From CAIKLP01 sp965279595 (GTDB taxonomy: Bacteria > Bacteroidota > Bacteroidia > Sphingobacteriales > Sphingobacteriaceae), in contig OZ257246.1 in the NCBI GenBank assembly GCA_965279595.1, positions 620,001 to 684,000 of the forward strand: a DNA stretch of 64,000 nucleotides, in the 5' to 3' direction. The position numbers and the translations under genes were made by a program. Of the stretch, positions 1-8,558 are shown one piece after another; position 1 is the stretch's first letter, and each line of letters begins with the position of its first letter. Below the pieces are notes generated by a model. The model was not told the origin of the DNA. It saw only the letters and a program-made list of their open reading frames with translations, and ran no database searches.

Positions 1-252
1 ATTCAAAAAGAGAATCAAGATGGAACTGTAGTAGATTTCAAAAAAATATCTGATACAAAAATTAAAAAATTCCTAAAAGAAGCAAAAAAAATAAAGTTGA
101 GCACCTATCGACTTTCTGAGCCAGGTAATATTTATTTTTTCATAACCTATGAAAGCAATACGGTAACATGGGGAAATCCAGCAATAAAAACACCAAAGAA
201 AATAAATAAATTCTATCAAAAATTATTAAATGAAGTAAAACCAACAAAATAA
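1..252 (+). CDS. 3' end of an unidentified protein (5' truncated)
   Basis: An open frame runs from the window edge to a TAA at 250-252 and yields about 83 residues. The piece is lysine-rich, with a hydrophobic/aromatic patch (NIYFFITYES) and a basic C-terminal tail. It has no start codon in the window, so the gene begins upstream. The stop lies 6 nt before the ATG of the next gene, so the two may be co-transcribed. I do not recognise the family; codon composition matches the neighbours, which supports real coding. Confidence 0.6.
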   Translation: MQKENQDGTVVDFKKISDTKIKKFLKEAKKIKLSTYRLSEPGNIYFFITYESNTVTWGNPAIKTPKKINKFYQKLLNEVKPTK

Positions 253-258
253 ATTACT

Positions 259-3200
259 ATGAAAAAGAACTACTTAAAATGGTCGACAATTCTGATGGTT
301 ATAGCAATATTGCAAAACATCACCTTCCAATCTATTGCACAAAAATCTAATCCATTCAATAAGAAAAAAGCAACTACTGAAAAATCAATTCAATTTAATC
401 ATGGCCTGCCACTTATAATTAATGGGGCAGATAATTTCAGTTCTAGCAATGTATACAAAAGTATTCCTGCATTGAATACAGTTCTTTTAAATCAAAAGAC
501 TTCGAATGTAGTTCTTAAAGTAAGCTATGATAAAAATCAAAAAGTTAATTTCATTTGGCTTCAAGAAAACAAAAAATATTTTGCAGAACAAAATGCTCAT
601 TCATTTGAAAATATTTCTAAAACTTTTTTTAATGAAAATAAAACACTTTGGTTAAGCGAAAATCAAAATGCAGATTGGGCATTGAAAAATATAGAAACCG
701 ACAATTTAAATATGACGCATTTAAAATTCAATCAAACCTATTTAGGTTTGAAAATATGGAATGCAGAGGTTATTACACATTTTAAAAATGATCAACTTGA
801 ATCTATCAATGGCAAAATGATAGCTTGTTCAAGTATCAATATTCATCCAACTATTAATTCAAATTCAGCTCTTGAAATTGCTTATTCAAATTTAAAAATT
901 ACCAATCATACTGAATTATTTAAAGGATTTGACAACACACTCAAAAATTTGCTTCAGCCAACTGTTGAGTTGATTATTTATCAAGATGAAGATTTAAAAG
1001 TAAATCCAACTTTAGCTTATAGGGTTTCTGTATATAAAAACACCATTGAACATTGGGAATTATTTATCAATGCAAATTCTGGACATGTGATTTATCAATC
1101 AAACATTACATGTGCAGATGGACCAACCACTGCAAATGCATTGGATTTGAACAATGCAAACAAAACCATCAACACCTATTTAAAAACTGGAACTCATTAC
1201 CTTTTAGATGCAAGCAGAGTGATGTTTGCTGGAGGTGCTATTCCTGATGATGCCAAAGGTGCCATCATAACATTTGATCAAAAAAATATTGCCAATAGTC
1301 AAAATTTATTTTACATCACTTCAGTAAATAATACTTGGACTGATAAAGCATCTGTTTCAGCACATTTTAATGGCGGCCAAGCTTATGAATATTACAGAAC
1401 AGTACATAATAGAAATTCATTGGATGGTAAAGGTGGAAATATATATTCCATTGTAAATGTTCCTGAACAAGATGGAACAAGTATGGAGAATGCGTTTTGG
1501 AATGGACAATTTATGCTTTATGGAAATGGTGGCAATAGTATGAAACCTTTAGCTGGTGGATTAGATGTTGCCGCACATGAAATGACTCATGGTGTTATTG
1601 AGAACTCTGCTAATTTAGAATACAAATTTCAATCAGGTGCTATTAACGAATCAATGGCTGATATATTTGGTGCAATGGTTGATAGAGATGATTGGAAATT
1701 AGGAGAAGACATTGTGAAATTAAATGCATTTCCAAGTGGAGCATTAAGAGATTTATCAAATCCACATAATGGTGGTACAAGTATTAATGACCAAGGATGG
1801 CAACCCGCACACATGAATGAATTTTTACAGTTGAATGAAAATCAAGATCATGGTGGTGTACATATCAATAGTGGAATTGTAAATAAAGCTTATTATTTAT
1901 TTGCAACAGCAATTACAAAAGAAAAAGCAGAAAAAATTTATTACCGCGCTTTGACTTTATACTTAACGCGTTCATCAAATTTTGTTGACTTAAGATTAGC
2001 AGTAATAAAATCTGCGAATGATTTACATGGGCCAAATTCAACTGAAGCAATACAAGCTGCATCTGCCTTTGATGGCGTAGGCATTGGAGGTTCTGGTGGA
2101 ACTGGTGGAACAGTTGGAACACTTACCACTAATCCAGGAACAGAATTTCTATTAGCTCATGATGCCACTGCTGTTGGTGTTGATCCTAATTCTCTATATA
2201 TAGTTTCCAATCCAACTAATCCACAAGCGGGAGATTTTCATCCAATTGCAACTTTAAATGCATTAAACAAAGCCAGCATTTCAGACAATGGTGCTTCTGC
2301 ATTTTTTGTAGCTGAAAATTTAAAACCTTACGAACTAACATTAAGCATCAACAATCCTATACTAAGCGAATTAGATAATTCGCCTGACTGGAATAACATA
2401 GCAGTTTCAAAAGATGGTAATAGAATTGCGCTGATTTCAAATTATATTGATACTGCGATTTACGTTTATGATTTCAATTTACAATTAATGGCTAAGTATC
2501 ATTTGTATAACCCAACTACTGGCGCTGGACAAAATACTGATGGGCCACTTTATGCAAACGCAATAGAATGGGACTATACAGGTAATTATTTAATTTATGA
2601 CGCTTACAATTTATATAAAAAATCAAATGGCGATACATTAGATTATTGGGATGTGGGAATTATTAAAGTATGGGATAAGCAACAAAATTATTTTGCAGAT
2701 GGTAGTATCACTAAATTATTCTCTGCTTTGAGTGAAGGAGTTAGTATTGGAAATCCCTCTATCTCAAAAAATTCACCAAATATTATTGCCTTTGATTATT
2801 TTGATAGCAATAACAATACTTTTTTAGTTGTTGCAAGCAATATCGAAACTGGAGATGCTGGAACTATATACCAAAATAACACATTGGGATATCCAAGTTA
2901 TAATAAATTAGATAATGTAATTGATTTTAGTTTTTACGACCAAGGTACCAATAGCATTAACATTGCTACAATTGGTTTACAAACAAATAAGATTCAACCG
3001 CTAGGACAAGCAGCTGCATTAATATCTGGCGGACAATGGCCAATTTTTTATGCTACTGGTACAAGAAATATTAATTTAGGAAATGGACAATTGAAAATGG
3101 ATCAAAATAGTTTAACTGCTTATCCAAATCCATTCAACGATCAAATTAATTTCAATTTTAATTTGAATGAAGATGCAAATGTTCAACTTCAAATAAAAAA

Positions 3201-3354
3201 TAGTTTTGGGCAGTTGGTTGATCAACATACAGCAGGATTTTTGAATAAAGGAAAACAGACTATCAATGTTGAAACTAATCAATTGCCTCAAGGTATTTAC
3301 TTCGCCATTTTAACAATTAATGGCGCCAATTTTGTTCAGAAAATTATAAAGTAA
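259..3354 (+). CDS. Secreted M4 (thermolysin-like) metalloprotease with T9SS sorting domain
   Basis: This 1031-residue protein starts with a signal peptide (about residues 1-28, cleavage near SIAQ). A propeptide region of FTP/PepSY type follows (about 90-280). The catalytic domain shows HEMTH at 440-444, a third zinc ligand E464 in NESMAD exactly 20 residues after the second His, and the thermolysin-type GGVHINSG segment with catalytic H535. A glycine-rich linker (about 612-625) leads to a roughly 300-residue beta-rich region resembling PD40/TolB propeller repeats. The last about 80 residues (YPNPF near 955, ending in KIIK) match the type A T9SS C-terminal sorting domain. It should be exported by Sec, cross the outer membrane by T9SS and degrade extracellular protein. 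The family assignment is secure; the propeller is inference. Confidence 0.93.
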   Translation: MKKNYLKWSTILMVIAILQNITFQSIAQKSNPFNKKKATTEKSIQFNHGLPLIINGADNFSSSNVYKSIPALNTVLLNQKTSNVVLKVSYDKNQKVNFIWLQENKKYFAEQNAHSFENISKTFFNENKTLWLSENQNADWALKNIETDNLNMTHLKFNQTYLGLKIWNAEVITHFKNDQLESINGKMIACSSINIHPTINSNSALEIAYSNLKITNHTELFKGFDNTLKNLLQPTVELIIYQDEDLKVNPTLAYRVSVYKNTIEHWELFINANSGHVIYQSNITCADGPTTANALDLNNANKTINTYLKTGTHYLLDASRVMFAGGAIPDDAKGAIITFDQKNIANSQNLFYITSVNNTWTDKASVSAHFNGGQAYEYYRTVHNRNSLDGKGGNIYSIVNVPEQDGTSMENAFWNGQFMLYGNGGNSMKPLAGGLDVAAHEMTHGVIENSANLEYKFQSGAINESMADIFGAMVDRDDWKLGEDIVKLNAFPSGALRDLSNPHNGGTSINDQGWQPAHMNEFLQLNENQDHGGVHINSGIVNKAYYLFATAITKEKAEKIYYRALTLYLTRSSNFVDLRLAVIKSANDLHGPNSTEAIQAASAFDGVGIGGSGGTGGTVGTLTTNPGTEFLLAHDATAVGVDPNSLYIVSNPTNPQAGDFHPIATLNALNKASISDNGASAFFVAENLKPYELTLSINNPILSELDNSPDWNNIAVSKDGNRIALISNYIDTAIYVYDFNLQLMAKYHLYNPTTGAGQNTDGPLYANAIEWDYTGNYLIYDAYNLYKKSNGDTLDYWDVGIIKVWDKQQNYFADGSITKLFSALSEGVSIGNPSISKNSPNIIAFDYFDSNNNTFLVVASNIETGDAGTIYQNNTLGYPSYNKLDNVIDFSFYDQGTNSINIATIGLQTNKIQPLGQAAALISGGQWPIFYATGTRNINLGNGQLKMDQNSLTAYPNPFNDQINFNFNLNEDANVQLQIKNSFGQLVDQHTAGFLNKGKQTINVETNQLPQGIYFAILTINGANFVQKIIK

Positions 3355-3373
3355 AAAAGCAATTGTAAAAAAT

Positions 3374-3411
3374 AAATGTCTCCAAATTATAGCTATTATT
3401 TGGAGACATTT
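3374..3411. terminator. Bidirectional hairpin terminator
   Basis: A perfect 14-bp stem (3374-3387 with 3398-3411) around a 10-nt loop lies between the convergent protease and XRE genes. A-rich sequence on one side and T-rich on the other give U-tracts in both directions. Confidence 0.8.
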
Positions 3412-3807
3412 TTATTTTAGTTTGTTAGGATATTTAGCTTTTAATTTTGGTTTTGAAGAAGTTTCTTTTTGAATTGCATTCATGTCTTTCTGTAATTTTT
3501 CAATTAACATTTTTAATTGTGCAATTTCATCTCTAATCAAAAAATTATTTTCTTGATCAGCAGTTCTATATACAGGAGAATCTTTATCGCTACCATAATT
3601 AATTTGTTTAGGGTCGATGATATCCATCATACTCAATCCAAATATTTGACAAATTTGATTCAATCTGGTAATAGTAATATCAGTTACTCCTCTTTCAATA
3701 TTTGAATAGGCTGCTACAGAAATATTCAATTCATTAGCCATGTTTTCCTGACTTAAACTTTTCACCAATCTGTTGAATCGAATTCGTTCTGCTATTAGAT
3801 TTTTCAT
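3412..3807 (-). CDS. XRE-family helix-turn-helix transcriptional regulator
   Basis: This 131-residue protein has an N-terminal HTH_3/Cro-C1 domain (about residues 5-62). The recognition region reads SQENMANELNISVAAYSNIE, followed by the usual ITRLNQICQIFGLS segment. A linker and a predicted coiled coil (about 85-115, IAQLKMLIEKLQKDM) could mediate dimerisation, and the C-terminus is basic. It is divergent from a 71-residue gene across a 96-nt AT-rich gap that contains a short inverted repeat, so self-regulation is plausible. Single-domain regulators of this kind are common beside mobile or accessory genes in Bacteroidota. The target is unknown. Confidence 0.85.
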   Translation of the reverse strand: MKNLIAERIRFNRLVKSLSQENMANELNISVAAYSNIERGVTDITITRLNQICQIFGLSMMDIIDPKQINYGSDKDSPVYRTADQENNFLIRDEIAQLKMLIEKLQKDMNAIQKETSSKPKLKAKYPNKLK

Positions 3808-3835
3808 TTAGACTAAAATACTGCAGAGATTTAGG

Positions 3836-3849
3836 TACTATTTATAGTA
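3836..3849. promoter_or_regulatory. Candidate operator in divergent XRE/small-gene promoter
   Basis: The inverted repeat TACTAT-TT-ATAGTA lies midway between the XRE regulator start (3807) and the divergent small gene start (3904). Its size and place suit a Cro/CI-type operator, but the region is very AT-rich and such repeats also arise by chance. Confidence 0.3.
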
Positions 3850-3903
3850 ATTATTGCAATTAATTTAGTTTAGATAAAAAATATTTAGTTAAATTGCTGT
3901 TAA

Positions 3904-4119
3904 ATGAAGAAAATGAAGGCAGACAATCAAAACATCAAACAATTATTATTGGAAGTTGCCCCAGATGATCACTTCCTTAATAGCGTTTATTTCGATCAAT
4001 TTTTGAATGATTGCAGTGAGGATATTAAGTATAAAATATTAGAAATGTGGGATGCTTATTTAATTGAAGCAAAGAAACAGGATCCGAATAGTTATCGTTC
4101 ACCTGTTTCATTGAATTAA
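3904..4119 (+). CDS. Small hypothetical protein
   Basis: This 71-residue acidic protein has no signal peptide and no recognised domain. It contains a helical stretch (DIKYKILEMWDAYLIEAKKQ). It starts at ATG 3904 and is divergent from the XRE regulator, with which it may form a regulated pair. A second in-frame ATG at 3913 is an alternative start. It could be a regulator-linked small protein, but nothing in the sequence shows its role. Confidence 0.55.
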   Translation: MKKMKADNQNIKQLLLEVAPDDHFLNSVYFDQFLNDCSEDIKYKILEMWDAYLIEAKKQDPNSYRSPVSLN

Positions 4120-4128
4120 ATCCTCAAC

Positions 4129-4563
4129 TTACCTTACTGCTATATCAGTAAAAGTACCAGTCATAGAAGTGATAGAAGCTCCATTACCTGCTGTTGCAAA
4201 AGTGCCAGACATTTTAGAAGATGCATTGGCAGTAATCACAATTGATCCTGAAGTTGCAATATATATATTACTCGCATTTAAATAAGTAAATGCATTCGAC
4301 ACTCCAATAACATAAGTGGCAGGAGTACCAGCAGTTAAATTAATTTCGATAAAACGTGTATTCCCACCTTTAAATGCTTTGATAGTTTTGTATTGACTAT
4401 CGTAATATGCTGAATCAGCAGTTACCGCCAAACCTGTATTATCAGTCCAAGTGAAGCTACCTGAAATGCTTGAAGGCAAATTACTAGTACTTTCTTCCTT
4501 TGAACAAGAAATAAAAATTAATGAGAATGCAAATGCAATAAACAATTGGGTGTATTTTTTCAT
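4129..4563 (-). CDS. Predicted lipoprotein, unknown function
   Basis: The 144-residue product begins with a lipoprotein signal (MKKYTQLF... LIFISC) whose lipobox cysteine is C20, followed by KEE, a pattern often surface-exposed or outer-membrane directed in Bacteroidota. The mature part is rich in Ser, Thr, Ala and Gly and alternates hydrophobic residues, as in a small beta-sandwich. No catalytic motif is visible. It converges on the preceding small gene with a 9-nt gap. The domain family is not recognised. Confidence 0.7.
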   Translation of the reverse strand: MKKYTQLFIAFAFSLIFISCSKEESTSNLPSSISGSFTWTDNTGLAVTADSAYYDSQYKTIKAFKGGNTRFIEINLTAGTPATYVIGVSNAFTYLNASNIYIATSGSIVITANASSKMSGTFATAGNGASITSMTGTFTDIAVR

Positions 4564-4807
4564 GACCTTTTTTCTGTAAAAGTATCATAACGCAAAATCA
4601 ATACAATCAGTACTGATGGGTATTTTTATTATTTTATCGAATAATTAATGACCATTAAAATTAGTATGATACAGAATAAGAAAATGTTTCCAAATTTAAT
4701 TTCAAGAATTTTATACTATCAGAAAACACTTGAAATAGCTTCTGCACTAACTCAAAACAAGCAAACACTAACTTACTGTTTTTTCATAAACTAATCTGTT
4801 TATACTA

Positions 4808-4823
4808 GTATTCGGCCGAATAC
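4808..4823. promoter_or_regulatory. Perfect 16-bp palindrome upstream of lipoprotein gene
   Basis: GTATTCGGCCGAATAC is a perfect palindrome centred about 39 nt upstream of the ATG at 4855. Its GC-rich core stands out in an AT-rich 290-nt intergenic region. The position fits an operator for a dimeric regulator. I see no other clear feature in 4564-4854. Confidence 0.4.
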
Positions 4824-4854
4824 AAAAACAATTTTTAAACTAAAAAGTAAAAAA

Positions 4855-5367
4855 ATGAAACAACAACTTAATTTGAAGAATGTAAAAATATTTTTTACAC
4901 TCTTCGCAACTGCAACCTTTATGTCATTAACATCATGTGACAAGACAGAATTAAATAATGAAATTGCTAATGATACTCAAAGCAATTTGGCGAATCGAGC
5001 ATGTACAAAAGACTTCAGAGTAAAATCTGTAAATGGTGGAGCCCAATTTTATTTTTATGGTGATGTGTGCAGCACTTACATTGGTGATCCTTATGTAGGT
5101 GAAGGAATTTACTGGGATTTCGAAGTGAGCGGCGGCGGAAGTACCTGCCCAACAACCTACCCAGCCAATCCACTTGGTACTTATTATGTATTCCCAAATG
5201 GATATGGTTCAACTCCATATATTAAGATTGTATTTACATCAGGCTTTACAAATGGCTCTAGCCCAGAAGCAGTTTATAATACTTCAACAAACAATTGGAC
5301 TTGGGATTATAGAGGTGCAACTGGAGTAACAGTAACTAAACACACTTCTTGGACAAACCCTTGCTAA
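4855..5367 (+). CDS. Predicted lipoprotein, unknown function
   Basis: The 170-residue product carries a long N-terminal signal with lipobox cysteine near residue 28 (LTSC, then DKTE). The mature part contains further cysteines (ACTKDF, DVCSTY, STCP and the C-terminal NPC) that could form disulfides. It is rich in Tyr, Gly, Trp and Thr, suggesting a secreted beta-sandwich domain. No enzyme motif is seen. A 16-bp palindrome lies just upstream and a strong terminator just downstream, so it appears to be a single-gene unit. Confidence 0.7.
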   Translation: MKQQLNLKNVKIFFTLFATATFMSLTSCDKTELNNEIANDTQSNLANRACTKDFRVKSVNGGAQFYFYGDVCSTYIGDPYVGEGIYWDFEVSGGGSTCPTTYPANPLGTYYVFPNGYGSTPYIKIVFTSGFTNGSSPEAVYNTSTNNWTWDYRGATGVTVTKHTSWTNPC

Positions 5368-5392
5368 AACAAATTAAATTTATGTATAAAAA

Positions 5393-5428
5393 CAAAAGAC
5401 TTCTGATTAAGAAGTCTTTTGTTTTTTT
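5393..5428 (+). terminator. Rho-independent terminator
   Basis: A perfect 12-bp stem (5393-5404 with 5410-5421), a 5-nt loop and a run of seven T follow the lipoprotein gene. The next 200 nt (to 5627) are AT-rich with no gene seen. Confidence 0.85.
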
Positions 5429-5627
5429 AAACTATTTGCAAACGTATTAAAAGAAACATAACAACCCATATTACAACTAATGAACTAGCTAGTCATTATT
5501 CTCATTACTTAATTTTCTATTCGACAAATTTTCTCTATTTTTAAATGCCATTCATTGCATATTGCAAATATTATTTTCGCTTGAATTATATTCACAAAAA
5601 AAATAAATAAATTATCATCAAAAAAAC

Positions 5628-6290
5628 ATGGTTTACAATAACAAAATAAAATTACTTTCCTTGTTTCTAATTTTCATTTCCAATTTTAGTTTTAGTCAAT
5701 CAAATGAAATTAAAATTAGATTGATAGGAAATTGTGGCCTCTATTTAACAGATGGGAAATCGAATATTTATATTGACTTCCCATATAAATCCGGTGCACA
5801 TAATTATATGGAATATGATCAATCAGAAATAAACAACTTAAAAAAAGATGCGTATTTTATTTTCACTCATAAACACTCCGACCATTATTCTAAAAAACTA
5901 TTAAAGAAAACTAAGGGTAACGCCTATGGCCCATGGAATGTGAAAGAATTATCTGAACTAAATAGCTCAATAAATGATTTTAATATTCAAGCTTTCAAAA
6001 CTAAACACCGATTTACTTTCAAACACTACTCCTACTTAATAACCTGGCACAACAAAAAAATATTTTTATCTGGTGATACTGAAAGTGCTGAAACAATTGG
6101 AAGCATTAAAGAAATAGATTGGGCTTTCGTTCCAGTTTGGTTAATATTAGATTCAAAAGAAAAAAACATTAAGATTGATACAAAAATGTATGGATTATAT
6201 CATATTGGCCCAGGTGATCATATTACTTCCGATAACCCAAAGATTTTGATGATGGATAAAAAGGGGGAAGAGGTTTTGATTGGGTATTAA
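5628..6290 (+). CDS. Secreted metallo-beta-lactamase-fold protein
   Basis: This 220-residue protein has an N-terminal signal peptide (cleavage near FSQS) and a metal-binding motif of the MBL superfamily, THKHSDHYS, giving HxHxDH. Further candidate ligands are the D in LSGDTES and the late H in the YHIGPGDH segment. The pattern resembles the UlaG/UPF0173 L-ascorbate-lactonase-like branch rather than beta-lactamases, but here it is exported. The substrate is unknown. It is a single gene, flanked by the terminator at 5393 and a long gene-poor stretch. Confidence 0.75.
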   Translation: MVYNNKIKLLSLFLIFISNFSFSQSNEIKIRLIGNCGLYLTDGKSNIYIDFPYKSGAHNYMEYDQSEINNLKKDAYFIFTHKHSDHYSKKLLKKTKGNAYGPWNVKELSELNSSINDFNIQAFKTKHRFTFKHYSYLITWHNKKIFLSGDTESAETIGSIKEIDWAFVPVWLILDSKEKNIKIDTKMYGLYHIGPGDHITSDNPKILMMDKKGEEVLIGY

Positions 6291-6555
6291 GAGTCTATTA
6301 AAAAAATATTTCTTTTAATCGAAAATTTCTTTAGAATTTTCGCTACTATCACTTCTACTTTATTGAGATTTTTAGCTCCACATGCGATTTCTCTTAATAG
6401 GATTAACCAAAATGCAAAATATGCAGCATTATCTATATCTTTAGGACTTCAACTATTTGTATTTCTTTCTAATAATTATTTTAAATTAATTATACTAAAG
6501 TACAATAAATATTACTCTTATTCAGAAAGTTCTATATACATTGATTTTTTCTTTA
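6291..6555. other. Gene-poor AT-rich stretch
   Basis: Between the MBL-fold gene and the broken gene at 6556 I see no supported gene, repeat or structured RNA. A 72-codon open frame at 6363-6581 (+) lacks any recognisable feature, and its downstream half is low-complexity AT-rich sequence, so it is not called. Confidence 0.5.
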
Positions 6556-6890
6556 TTAATTTATTACAAAGACAACAGTAGAAAGTTCATCTTTGATTTC
6601 CATCACAGATCCGTGGTATTTTTTACTGTGCATTCAAAATTATCATCGGTTTTACTTACGTAATTAACGACTTCATCTTGATAAAAATAAAGAATGGTTT
6701 TATGTATAATCATCCATTTACTAATTCAATAACTAATTGACTAAATTTATATGAACGTATTATCAATCCTATTTCTTCAATATTTTATCTTTATTGATTA
6801 AGTTCTTTGCATTTTTGATTGTTAATATAAAATCTGGTTTATTTCTATATAAATTATCATTTCGTTGCTCTCATATTTTTCAAAAGCCAT
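6556..6890 (-). pseudogene. Probable broken fifth gene of the defence-like operon
   Basis: An ATG at 6890 lies 6 nt after the methyltransferase stop. From there, plausible protein sequence continues but jumps between frames. The pieces are MAFEKYESNEMIIY, then NLYRNKPDFILTIKNAKNL, then IEEIGLIIRSYKFSQLVIEL, then MIIHKTILYFYQDEVVNY (ATG 6713, stop at 6603-6605), then MEIKDELSTVVFVIN ending at 6556. The joined reading would be roughly 110 residues. I read this as one small gene with several frameshifts; it may instead be two or three tiny ORFs or chance. The family is not recognised. Confidence 0.33.
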
Positions 6891-6896
6891 TTTTAA

Positions 6897-8558
6897 TTAT
6901 TCGCAATCAGCTTTTAATCTTCTATCAACAAGTTTCTGTCTCAGATTACGTAATTTCTTAATACTCTTCTTAGGAAGATTTTTTAAAAGAATATTGTCGG
7001 TATAGTCAAGAATATCATTTAAAGATTCGCAATTCCTAAACTTGCTATCCAGTTCTTCAAATTGCAGATTTGTAATTTTATTTGGATAAGGAATGATTAA
7101 ATTTTTAAACTCATTTGGAGTTAACTCTAACACACCTCCGCCATAAAATCTTCCCTCCAATTCAGCCAGCAATAATGTCAATGAATTATAAAAGCCAAAG
7201 ACAATATTTTCAATCCCATATTCCTTCTTTGGAATTATTCTATAAAATGAATCTGTAGCATTTACATTAGCATTATTAAGAATAATTTTAGGGAAACTAT
7301 CGCTTCTTTTAATAAATAGAGCTCTAGAAGACCAAACGTTTGGCACATGATACCAATTATTTCGCTGGGTCATTTTAAAACGAACATCGAGCCCCTCTGG
7401 CTTTTTGAGGCTACTTTCTTCCTTTAAAATATATTTTTTTACATTTTTAGGTAATTTTGCAAATGGTATGTCGGGTATATGGACAAAATTAACACGCTTA
7501 TCTTCTTTCAATAATTTATTGAAATCTTTAATAGAAAAATCTATTAAATTAGACACAGCAGATCCTTTTGGTAGGATTTTTTTTACTAATCCAAATTCAT
7601 TCTGCAGATTATTTTCTTTTAATGTCGTAGAGTTAATAATAAAATAATCATTCGCAGCTGTAACTATTCCTGCCGAGATTTTACTGCAATAAGTACTTAT
7701 CGAACTATACCCTTCTTTTATTTTTTCAATGAAATTCAATTCATCATCTGTTAATATATAATTAGTCCACTTATTGAGTGTTGTTCGATGAATATTACTG
7801 TGCTTTTCTGTAAATTTTGGTTCCTTAAGATCTTCTAAATCGTTAACTTGGTAAAAAGAAAAGCCTTTTTGCTCAGGTTCATTTAAATTTTTAATTCCTA
7901 TTATTGCTATTACATCTTGTTGGATACCATCAAAAATTAATTCATTGAAAGCAAATATTTCTACACGATCAAAACATTCCTTAAACAAGGAACGTAATTC
8001 TTTTGCATAATTAACTTGCATTATATCAGCTGGGATTACCAAACAAAGTATACCATCTTGATTTAAGCTACAAATGTTTGCTTCTACAAATGCAGTCCAA
8101 ATATTGTTGATTTTTGCATTGGAGTTCATAAAGCTATTTTCTTTTTTTACAACTTTATGGCATTCTTCACAAATTTCAATTTGTTTTTGCTTCATGTTTT
8201 TCTTCCTTATATATGGAGGATTGCCGATGATCAAATCATACTTATTTCTCTTTGAGAGAAATTCATTTAAATAGTCAGCACAAATTGGATTTAAAATAAC
8301 AGATTTTACTTTAGGTATACATTTAATTGCTTTTTCCAATTCGCTTTTATTTATATCAACTATATCTATTTCAATTCTTTTGAAATGCTTAATATTTATA
8401 GAGTCGAAAAAAGATGATAAGAATTGCCCGTCTCCACAACTAGGTTCGAGTATACTTAATTGCTTTTTATTAATATATCTTTTATTGATATGAGACATTA
8501 AAAAATCGCAAAGTGTCTTTGGAGTATAATAAGACCCAGTGAATTTAGAATTATCCAT
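6897..8558 (-). CDS. N6-adenine DNA methyltransferase (gamma class, Eco57I/TaqI-like)
   Basis: The 553-residue protein has the motif order of gamma-class (TaqI/Eco57I-like) adenine methyltransferases: motif X-like TGSYYTP (7-13), motif I EPSCGDGQF (38-46, AdoMet binding) and catalytic motif IV NPPY (113-116). A long C-terminal part (about 280-553) probably holds the target recognition domain. It transfers a methyl group from AdoMet to adenine N6 in a specific DNA sequence. No nuclease motif is fused, unlike true type IIG enzymes. The ATG at 8558 shares its A with the HNH stop (TGATG); a GTG at 8561 is an alternative. As the last intact gene of the operon, it likely marks self DNA. Confidence 0.9.
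   Translation of the reverse strand: MDNSKFTGSYYTPKTLCDFLMSHINKRYINKKQLSILEPSCGDGQFLSSFFDSINIKHFKRIEIDIVDINKSELEKAIKCIPKVKSVILNPICADYLNEFLSKRNKYDLIIGNPPYIRKKNMKQKQIEICEECHKVVKKENSFMNSNAKINNIWTAFVEANICSLNQDGILCLVIPADIMQVNYAKELRSLFKECFDRVEIFAFNELIFDGIQQDVIAIIGIKNLNEPEQKGFSFYQVNDLEDLKEPKFTEKHSNIHRTTLNKWTNYILTDDELNFIEKIKEGYSSISTYCSKISAGIVTAANDYFIINSTTLKENNLQNEFGLVKKILPKGSAVSNLIDFSIKDFNKLLKEDKRVNFVHIPDIPFAKLPKNVKKYILKEESSLKKPEGLDVRFKMTQRNNWYHVPNVWSSRALFIKRSDSFPKIILNNANVNATDSFYRIIPKKEYGIENIVFGFYNSLTLLLAELEGRFYGGGVLELTPNEFKNLIIPYPNKITNLQFEELDSKFRNCESLNDILDYTDNILLKNLPKKSIKKLRNLRQKLVDRRLKADCE

Noticed and set aside
1629..2129. Several minus-strand open frames inside the M4 protease gene
   Set aside because: They are antisense to well-supported protease motifs, have no own signals, and show composition forced by the opposite strand.
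6363..6581. 72-codon open frame on the plus strand in the gap before the defence-like operon
   Set aside because: No recognisable domain, poor start context, and the second half is low-complexity AT-rich sequence. Most likely chance.
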